Assembly: GCA_021399435.1 (NCBI GenBank)
Contig: JAJTUP010000069.1
Span: forward strand, 124,001 to 188,000
DNA length: 64,000 bases
Source: Diaporthe sp. PMI_573
Lineage: Eukaryota; Ascomycota; Sordariomycetes; Diaporthales; Diaporthaceae
Direction of reading: 5' to 3'
Below the pieces are notes generated by a model, which searched no databases, was not told where the DNA came from, and saw only the letters and a program-made list of their open reading frames with translations. Below are positions 55,217-64,000 of this stretch, in pieces. Each line of letters begins with the position of its first letter. The first letter of the stretch is position 1. Position numbers and translations under genes: made by a program.

Positions 55217-58200
55217 CAATGTTATCTAACAACAATATACCAGAATAACCTATAATAGAGGGTAGCTATTAGGTAGACACTATTCCTTATATATATAAGG
55301 AAATTAGTAAGAAAAGTAATATCCTACTAAATATATAGAGGAAAGTAGTAGACCCTAAGTAATAAGATAGTATAGTTAATATATAAGATAACTTATTAGC
55401 AAGGGAATTAACAACCTACTTTACACAAGTATTAATAGATATTATCTATCTTAACTTAAGTAGAAATAACCTCTAATATACCTTATATAAAGACTTTAAT
55501 AGATAGATAGCCTACTAATTTAAACAAGTTTATTATACATTTACTAGAGAATTCCTATAGATACTAGAAGCTAAAGGAATCTTAATATTACCTATATAAA
55601 GTTATTTAGAATAAATTTTAGTAATCCTTAAACCAGGAAGATAATAACCCTAACTAGCTATATAAATCTAAGAAACAATTAAAGACTAATAACCAAGTAT
55701 TGAAACCCTACAAGTTAATAACCAGCTATCAACTATATAAATATAATTAGAAGCCCTATAAGTTAATAAATGACTTCTACTAGGCCCTCAGGTAAATTTA
55801 AGATCTATACAAGAATAAACAGCCGATATACAAGGTATATAACAAATTTCCCCTGGGACAAGATTTACATAAGAGGTAAATAATTTTCCACAACCCCTTT
55901 ATATAGAGGTCACTAAATACTCTCTATATACTAGGGACCCAGCATACAATCTACCACCCAAGCAGATTATATACAACAGTTTAGTTAATACCTAGATAGT
56001 AGTTATTTTCTAAAAAGGGTAAAGAAAAGATAGAAACTATACTAGATAACTATACGACCTCTTATATAATAAAGCATAGATCTTTATTAGCTACTATAAA
56101 AGACTTTAAATTAAAGAGGACTAGTACTATATAGTCTTTTTAGACATTCTTTCTAGTTACGTAGAAGACTTCTATCTCTATTACATAGGGCTAGAGAAGA
56201 GATAGGACAAGATCTATACTTTACTAGATATCTATTTTAATATAAATATTAACCATAATATCTATTAGGTAGACTAGACAACTCTTTCTTTTATATAACT
56301 AAGAAGAGAGAACCCTAATAAGATATTAGTAGAGATTCTAGAAACTCTTATTAACAAGCTATAGCTTATATAACGAGTACTTAGAGAAGGATACCAGGGA
56401 GAGGTTCCACTATATACAATAGTAACCAGAGCCTACCAAGGAGTTCTAAAGCTAAAAGCTACCCTGATTTAGCAGAAACCTACATATAAGGTATTATTTT
56501 TAGACCTCAGAGCCTCCCTCCAAGTAGCCATAGACCAGGAACCTACACAGCGATTTTATACACACAATAGTTCTATAGATATTAACTTTATAGACCAATA
56601 GTATATCTTAAACTTTAAAAACTATTAAAAGCTATTATATAATAATAATTAATTTCCCAAACAGATAGTACTATATTATACAATAAACCTAACAGGATAG
56701 CTAAGTTAGAGACTCTATAGATAGTTAAGCCGCAAACCCTACGGCTTTGGCTACACGAGCCAGAAGCAGAAATACTTTATGTACAAGAAGAAAGGATGCT
56801 GGTCAACCAATTACCTAGAATCAGAAAGGAAACGTACAAAAGACTAATACCTTCAAGCCTATAAGATACTAGAACAAGACCCTTTACACGACGACTTTAC
56901 ATCCTACCTACTTGACTATAAGGGAGAGAACCCTATAGAAGTAGAATCAGACAATAGCCAAGACTCTAAAAGTAAGATCTAGTTAGCATACCTTATAGAC
57001 TCATCTTTCTACTATTATACAATAAGCAAAGACATCTTTTTGATACCCAAGACAGTAGAGGCAAGCTAATTTATACTACAGGACCTATATAATATTATCT
57101 ACCAGGGAGAACTATAGGATACTGGAGCTGCCAGATTCTCTATAGTAGGGAAGCCCTAGGTACTAGCTTATCTTTGTGAGAACCCTTACGCAAAGGTATT
57201 TTAGACACCCGGAAAAGCATTAGTGAAGTTTAGCCCAAGCAAGGCAATTTTACCTATTAGTATAATCCTGATAAACAACTCTATTAGACGAGTTAAATAC
57301 TACATTCTAGATACCTCTACCCTATTTCTTTTCTCTTTATATAATATAGATAGACTAGAAGCCTACTTTAACAATGTATAAAACGTTATTGTATAAAGTA
57401 ATAGTATAATAATCCCCGTAGTATGTAAATAGGGTTACCTATTTTTTAATATTAGCTATATAGAAGTAGTTTCATTCTTTATAAAAGCATAGCTTAGAAG
57501 GCTTTATAAAAAATTTAGATACTTATGTATAGAGAAGCTATATCGACTCCTGAGAAGTACTAGGCATATAGATGTAGAAGAAGCTATTCTAGAGAAGATT
57601 TAGAAGTTTTGCTACTATTACTAATTATACAACCTAGTACTAAAGAGATTCAAGTTCTCTATCAGGGATAAAAGCTACTTTAATTATGAAATTATTATAG
57701 ATATAGTATGACTAGGAAACTAAAACATTCTATATATAATTAACATAGATATAAGCTTTTAAGTAGTAACTTTCCTTAGCTCTTTATCTATATAAGATAT
57801 ATAGAATACCTTGTATAGGTGCTAGATTTATACCTATACAGGCCTGCCTGACTACATTATATATAACCTAGGTACTAATTTTACTTTGGAAGAATTTAGG
57901 AATAGTACTAAGATTATAGATATCTTATATAAAGAGATACCTATAGAAGTATACTAGGTTGTTGGTAAGATTAAGAGAGTATATATACTACTCTAGAGAA
58001 TATATAATATTTTAAAGGTAGAAATCAGCCACTATATAGATAAGGAGACTATTCTTTAGATAGCTATTAAAGCTTTAAACAATATAGCTAGCCTAAATAA
58101 TATTATACCAACTTTACTTGTTTTTAGAATATATCTATAAATAAGCCAAGACTTACTACTATTACCTAATATTATATAAAGGGTAGAAGCTATGTAGAAG

Positions 58201-60190
58201 GTTATGAAAATACTAAAAGGAATTTATATAGAAGTTAATATTAACTAGGTAATTAATATAAGGAACGGCCTATATATATATAAAGTACTTTCTCTTTTAC
58301 TAAGAAGTAAAGTTATAGTTTGGAGAGAGAATAAGGAATAGACCAAACTATATGAAATTAAAGAGATTAAAGGATATATAATTACTATAGATATAGTTAA
58401 TAGGCTAACCTAGTTTTATATAATATATATTAAACTCTATTATTAATCTGATGAGATTGTATAACTACTAGACGATAACTTTTCGGAACTACTTCTTTTA
58501 GAGTAAATTTAACTAAGGAAGAGAGGGAGACTAAGAAAGTACCCTGTATGATCCTTACTAAGACTCTTTCTTACCTAGAAGGAGAGAGATAACTACGAGT
58601 TAGCTGTTAAGCTTTATTAAGATAATATTATCACTACTCTAGGGGCCCTATACGAAGAATTAGACGCCATGAAAATTAATACCCTAGTAAATAAAGAAGT
58701 CTTTTACTTTATATAATATAACTTAATAGTATATAAGGTACTAAGAGTCTATAAGATGTATATAGTATAAGAGATTAAGAATAAGTTAACTAGACTAGTT
58801 AAAAAGTTAAGACTTGTTATATAAGGCTATAGTGATAAGGGTAAAGAAATTATTCTTACCTAAGTATCTATAATTTAATAGATGAGCTAGTATATAATTT
58901 TAGCCTTGGGACCAACCCTCGTACTATACTTTAGTATAAGGGGGGAGCTTTGAGACATTACTTAGGTATATACTTAGTTATATAACCTACTTATAAGGAT
59001 AATTATTATATAACTACTAGTAGAGCTATAGGATAGATACCCTCTAGATATAGTTCTCTTAATCAAGAAGCTATTATACAGCCTTATAGAGTCTAGCCTC
59101 TACTAGTATAAGACCTATCATATACACTATACTAAATCTCTAAAGATGTTAGTTTCTATATATAACCTATACCTACTATTTACTATAGATAGCCCAGAAT
59201 CCTTTAGAATTACAGGACTTTAGATAGACAATATCTTAATCTTTACTACTATATGATTCTTAAAAAGAGAGGAAGAAGAACTCTAGAAGAAAGGGTTCTA
59301 TATAAAGCTAAAGATAATTCTAAAGGAAAATACCCTAATTAACTTTAATAATAGATAAATTTAGAAAGATAAGGATAATATTATTCTTACTTAAAAAGGC
59401 TAAGCAAACTAGCTTTATATAATTAACATAGATAAAGAAGATATATCCTAATAATATATTATATAACATATAAGAGGAGTATATATAGCTTTAATCTATC
59501 AACCAGAAGCATTATACGACTTGTTAATAGCTATATAAGTCAAGAACCCTAAGGAAAAGGACATAGAGACCTTGAATGTATAACTAGGGTAGCAAATAGA
59601 GAACCCTGAAAGAAGGCTAATCTATATACTACTTAAACTCAATTATATAAAGATATATATCTTTATAGATAACTTATTTATAAATAATAAGGACCTTACG
59701 TTATAACTTAGATTCATTATTATACTAGCTATAGAAACTAGCTATATAGAAACTAATTTTAAGATCTTTAGAAACATTATATACTAGAGCTTAACTAAGT
59801 ATAAAAGGGTAACCCGGAGTATACTAGCGAGTAAGCTATATAGTATAATAACTAGATTTAATAGTAGTATAGCACTTAGTATAATAATAAATAGAATTAT
59901 AGACTATTTAGCTATACCAAGAATCCCAGTAGTGATCTACTTAGATTCATAATCACTATATAAATACCTGGTAAAGCTAAGAACTATAGACAAGAAGAGA
60001 CTTATAATAGACATCATGTCTCTTAAGGAATTATACAAGAGGAAAGAAATTTCCAAGGTATAATAGATTAATGGCTAAGATAACCTAGCAGATACTTATA
60101 CAAAGAAGACACTAAATTCAGCACTAAAGCAACTTATTTCTACTAATAGACTAAAGATCAGGATTAAAGCATATATAGATCACCTAGACT
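55217..60190 (+). pseudogene. Copia element 2 gag-pol, decayed
   Basis: Landmarks in order on the plus strand: Gag start MLSNNNIPE at 55217; zinc knuckle at about 56,770-56,820 (FMYKKKGCWSTNY, first Cys now Tyr); protease DTGAARFSIVGK at 57118-57153; reverse transcriptase IESSLYWYKTY at about 59,098-59,130 and IDNILIFTT at about 59,230 (first Asp of a DD pair kept, second now Asn); RNase H with GVYIALIYQPEALYD (59,470-59,525) and KYKRVTRSILASKLY (59,799 onward). Its C-terminal 120 codons (to about 60,190) are nearly free of stops. Order PR-IN-RT-RH is Copia. It is not functional as read. Confidence 0.87.
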
Positions 60191-60429
60191 AAAAAGAATA
60201 GAGGAAAAAGATAAAGACTGCTTAGGTCTAGAGTTATACTAGGAATTAAACCCAGGCCTCTAGCTAAAAAGCTAGGATCCTCCCGACTGGACCATACAAC
60301 TAGAATAAGACCCTTACCGTCTCTATCAAAAGAGGAGGAAAAGATATACTTATAAGAAGGGGCAGGGGAAGAGGTAGCTGATTTAATTATGCGAGGATAG
60401 ACCAAAAAGAGTGAAAAGAAAAGACTACA

Positions 60430-60489
60430 GGACAGGCCCAGGACGCACAATGGACAGGCCCAGGACATGGCCAGGACAGCCCCAGGACA
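60430..60489 (+). repeat. short GGACAGGCCCAGGAC repeats before the 3' LTR of Copia 2
   Basis: Two exact GGACAGGCCCAGGAC copies and one degenerate copy lie in a GC-rich patch (about 60,405-60,600) between the end of pol and the 3' LTR. The patch is conspicuously free of RIP-like AT shift compared with the pol region. Open frames across it on either strand have no domain. Confidence 0.75.
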
Positions 60490-60616
60490 AACAAAGGAAA
60501 AGGCAGCACAACCTGCCCACATTAGAAGCTCCGAAAAGCTGTTACGTACAAGCAGCTCAACCTACTCATACAACCAGTCTACAAGTATACGGCACTCACA
60601 AAGAAAAGATTACCAG

Positions 60617-60819
60617 TGTTGGAATAGCATCAAGCACAGCCATACACTTAAGCCTTGATACTAAAGGGATAACTAAGCAGACCGCCTTGGCATGGGCATG
60701 CATATCGTGCCCACCGTGCAGAGGTCTCCCTTCTCTCTTAGTTAGAAGAACAAGCAAGAATCAACCAACCAAACCCAATCATCTAACAATACATACATAC
60801 GTATAAAGCCCATTCAACA
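60617..60819 (+). repeat. 3' LTR of Copia element 2
   Basis: 203 bp; slightly more GC than the 5' copy (for example CATCAAGC against CATTAAGC). The CAAGA duplication follows directly. Confidence 0.95.
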
Positions 60820-60824
60820 CAAGA

Positions 60825-63800
60825 TAAAGTTATAAAACTAATAATATATTCTTTTATATAATTAATATATAAAGATTGATATTATAGTAGAGACTATTTA
60901 AAATAGCTTATATAAAATAAAGATTAGCAACTAAACTAATAATAAAAAAATTACTCTATAAAAGATTAATAAAAAAAGTATAGCTAAGGCTTAAGTAGCT
61001 TACTATAATATAAAACAAGTAGTAAGCTTTAATATAATAATTATAATAAAAGTAGCCAGTATTAAAAGTTATATAAGAAACAGCCTTATTAAGTAAAGAA
61101 ACTATATTTTTATATTAATATAAAAAGCCCTGTAAATAAAAGTTATAAAGTATATAAGAATTAATTATAGTTAACTAAATAATATAGCGCTTCTTCTTAC
61201 TAGATAAGTTATATATAGTACCTAGACGCCTTATTACTAGGCTTACAATAAGCTATTAAAAAGAAAATATAAAATAAGCATAATTATTGCTAAAACTATA
61301 GCTTTATATATAGTCTAGAAAAAAGATAAAAGTTTCTTTAAGTATTTAAAAGATATATAAAGATCTATATTATTTAATTTTATCTAGTAAGTAAGCAACT
61401 ATTTCTTTAGCTATATAATAAAATTATATAATTTCGGGAAAGCCTAAAAAAGCATTCTTATATAATTTATAATAATATTTAGCCATACTTATAATAAAGT
61501 TAGAATATATAAAAAGGGTAAAAAAAGAAAAGGCTACTACTATACTAAAAATAGTAATAAAAAAGTTAATTTTATTAATATAATTACTACTAATAGATAT
61601 AGAAATTAAACCTATAGGCTCTAACTATTATTAAGTTAAAATAGTTTTATTAAAGATATTTAAGCCTAATAAATCTAGACAACTAATAATATAAGAGAAG
61701 GAAAAAAGAAAGTATAAAGACTGACGGCTATCTAAATTAAAGAATAAATTGCCACTAAAAAAAACTAACTATAAGCTATAGCTTAGGCCCTAAAAGCTAG
61801 ATAATTATTTTTATAGCTAAAATAAGATTATTATTATAGTATTTTCTGTCTTAAAGTCAGACTAACTATTTATTAAATCGTAACTGGATTAACAGGAAAA
61901 ATAATAAAAATGCTTCTTATAGTTATTTTTAAAGCTAAGATAAGGTATAATAGTAGTAATATTGGCTAATAAAACTAATAAGAGGTAATTAAACAACAAG
62001 AAAACTATATATAAATAAATACTAATAGTAAAGGTTAATAGAAGGGTAGAGAGATTAAAGGTCTAAATAGCGGTAAGATAAAACCAGCCGGGTAGACTAT
62101 ATATACCAAAATATAGGTAAATTAACTATAATGGCTTCCGAGTAATTTACTTAAGGATTACGGCAGCAGTAAGCCTAGAGACATGCCTTTTTAAAAGAAG
62201 TATAATTATAGCGCCCCGCCTCTATCTTAATAGGTAATATAGGTGGCCTGTACCCTATAAAGAGATATAATCCCTGTGATTTACTAAGAAAAGGGGCAAG
62301 AATTAGTCTTATAATATACCTAGCCCTAATAGCAGACCTCTCTCCACCCGCCCTGCGGTAACTATTATGCCTAATGTAGAGGCCCTAATATAGATTGTCC
62401 TTATATAAAAATTAACGATATAATTTAATAGCAACTAGATAAGAATCCTGGATTAATCTTATCTTACCTAAATATTATATAAAGCGCTCTAGTTTATAGA
62501 CGGTATAATAGACTTTAGAAAACATTAAGGGAGGAATTAGCCTATTAATAATTAAAACACCCTCTACTAGGTTTATCTAACAGTTATGTCTGCTTAATCC
62601 TGGCAGAAAATAACTTTATTATTAACAAGAATAAAATCTTAGAAGATATTTAAAAGGTTTTTAGCTTCTAGGCCATTAAGATAAGCTTTATAAAGAGGGG
62701 TTATAAGGTTGTTGTTTCTGGCGGCAAGAAAGTAACATTAGTAATAATAGAGTAGTAAAGAAAGCTGTACTTTAAAAATTAAAGCCCTAGAAATTAATAT
62801 AATACTCCCGCCCTGCTATATATAATATATTCTTAAATATAATTTAATTATATTATTTTTAAAGCTTTTTATAATTTGCAAGATAACTTAATTTAAATTT
62901 CTAAACTTATATTATCCGGTATAAAATTAGTTTAACCTAGATATTTTAAATATCTAATTATAAATCCTCTATAATTATGTCAATAGATTAGTAGATAGTA
63001 GAAGTAGCACTTCTAATATTACTGCTTAGAAGGCTATTAAAGGGCAGGAGTTTAATTTTACTACTCTTTAATCTGCTTGAGTATCTTAAAAGCGTGTGGG
63101 TTGAGAGCGCTATAGTATCGAGAAGTAAGATATCTACGACAAGCTCTGATTAAATTTTCGCCTTCTTGTGAGAGGCTATTGTATTATATCTAGTATATAT
63201 AGCACCTAGGGTAAAGTAGGTTGTAATATATATAAAGTATACGGAATCCGGGAAAGTAGACTTAATATTCTACTTATTCTAGGGATTTTATGGTTTATAG
63301 TCGCCAGGACTTAAACTATAGCTCAAGGCATAAAACAAAAGAATAATGGGAGTAATTATTATAGCTGGTAAGGCTAGAATACAAGCAAAGTACTGCAGAG
63401 ATATAGGGCTAAAGATATGTAATATCATCAGGCCGACACAGCAAGAGCTACCTTAGTCCTAAATTAGCACAATCTTATGTCCTCTTATATTATAGTGCGG
63501 GATCAGGCTCAAATACAGACTATTAACATAGGTAATAGCTTATATATCGACAGGCGGCCTAGCATTACAGAGGCAGGAAACATGTTACTTATTTTTAATA
63601 ATTTCGAGATCTGTTAGGAAAACTTTCTCAATATTCATTTATTTTTAGAAACATCTAGAGAAGACCGACATATTAATATTAACAAAAGACTAATATCTAA
63701 ATATCGAGATAAAGCAATATTATAGAAATTTTAATCGTTATTTATTTAAATTCTTTAAGTTTATTGTTTATAGAGGAAAACAGTTGCACCCGCTTCTCTA

Positions 63801-64000
63801 TGCAGTCTGGCCCTTATATGCTAGCTTCCTGGATTCTAATATTATATATATATATATAGTGTTTCAATATAAATTTATAAAAGAGAGCTGATATTTGTTT
63901 TGTGTAGACTATATAGATTGTAGATTATCGCATTTCTCTTATACTTGGGAGACAGGAATAAAAACCTATTTATTAGTAACAGTTCTCTTATATTACTTTA
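60825..64000. other. AT-rich region to the window end, unassigned
   Basis: About 3.2 kb without a recoverable gene. Patches with coding texture on the plus strand include 62,560-62,760 (GLSNSYVCLILAENNFIIN, GYKVVVSGGKKV) and 63,430-63,780 (IDRRPSITEAGNMLLIFNNF, then ENFLNIHLFLETSREDRHIN). Both sit between stops and match no family I know with confidence. A short TA run lies near 63,840. Confidence 0.35.

Larger units (their letters stand above)
54685..60819 (+). mobile_element. Ty1/Copia element 2, complete but inactivated
   Basis: A 6,135 bp element has 203 bp LTRs (54685-54887 and 60617-60819) and an exact CAAGA target duplication (54680-54684 and 60820-60824). The LTR starts TGTTRGAATAGCAT and ends CATTCAACA. 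A plausible primer site (TGATTAGTAATTAC) lies one base inside the 5' LTR. It is oriented on the plus strand, opposite to Copia 1. The LTRs keep more GC than the interior. Confidence 0.95.

Noticed and set aside
60184..60522. Hydrophobic 112-codon minus-strand protein
   Set aside because: It arises from the antisense of the GGACAGGCCCAGGAC repeats and the end of Copia 2 pol.
63840..63860. Telomere-proximal signal at the right end
   Set aside because: It is only a TA dinucleotide run; no TTAGGG-type repeats occur in the window.

Overview
The window comes from the nuclear genome of a filamentous ascomycete (Pezizomycotina, most likely a Sordariomycete; I cannot name the genus). The evidence is the gene set (an ApsA/Num1 cortical anchor, REV3, SLU7, ribosomal proteins uS4 and eL21, an SMP-domain lipid-transfer protein), short 54-81 bp GT-AG introns, and a sharp split between a gene-dense, GC-balanced part (about 1-21,100) and an AT-rich, TpA-saturated part (about 21,100-64,000). 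The AT-rich part has the signature of repeat-induced point mutation (RIP): C-to-T and G-to-A transitions that turn retrotransposon and host codons into stops.

Layout of the gene-dense part: the 3' end of a Num1/ApsA-like gene (+) converges on REV3 (-). REV3 is divergent from SLU7 (+), which converges on RPS9/uS4 (-). RPS9 shares a 1.5 kb divergent intergenic region with RPL21/eL21 (+), followed by an Nvj2-like SMP protein gene (+). These are housekeeping genes for nuclear migration, translesion synthesis, splicing, translation and lipid transfer. They do not form a pathway together.

Layout of the AT-rich part: an intact FAD oxidoreductase gene (22,465-23,760); an MFS transporter gene split by a complete but dead Ty3/Gypsy chromovirus (24,446-32,199, 468 bp LTRs, AGTAT target duplication), with the MFS reading frame resuming at the insertion point; a dead protein kinase gene; an NB-ARC/TPR (NLR-like STAND) pseudogene whose 5' half is eroded and whose 3' half is almost intact; a 436 bp MITE with arms of about 140 bp; a dead Ty1/Copia element (42,336-50,155, 330 bp LTRs, ATTAA duplication) carrying a nested 464 bp miniature LTR element (TRIM-like) inside its reverse transcriptase; a relic zone with a 40 bp minisatellite, a dispersed repeat shared in inverted orientation with 21.3 kb, and a divergent LTR; a second dead Copia element (54,685-60,819, 203 bp LTRs, CAAGA duplication); and 3 kb of unassigned AT-rich sequence to the window end.

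The most unusual items are the TRIM-like element with a tRNA-like internal segment beside its 5' terminal repeat, the target-site evidence for the split MFS gene, and the half-eroded NLR-like gene. Exon boundaries are read by eye from splice consensus and reading-frame continuity. Family assignments come from recognised motifs, not from database searches.
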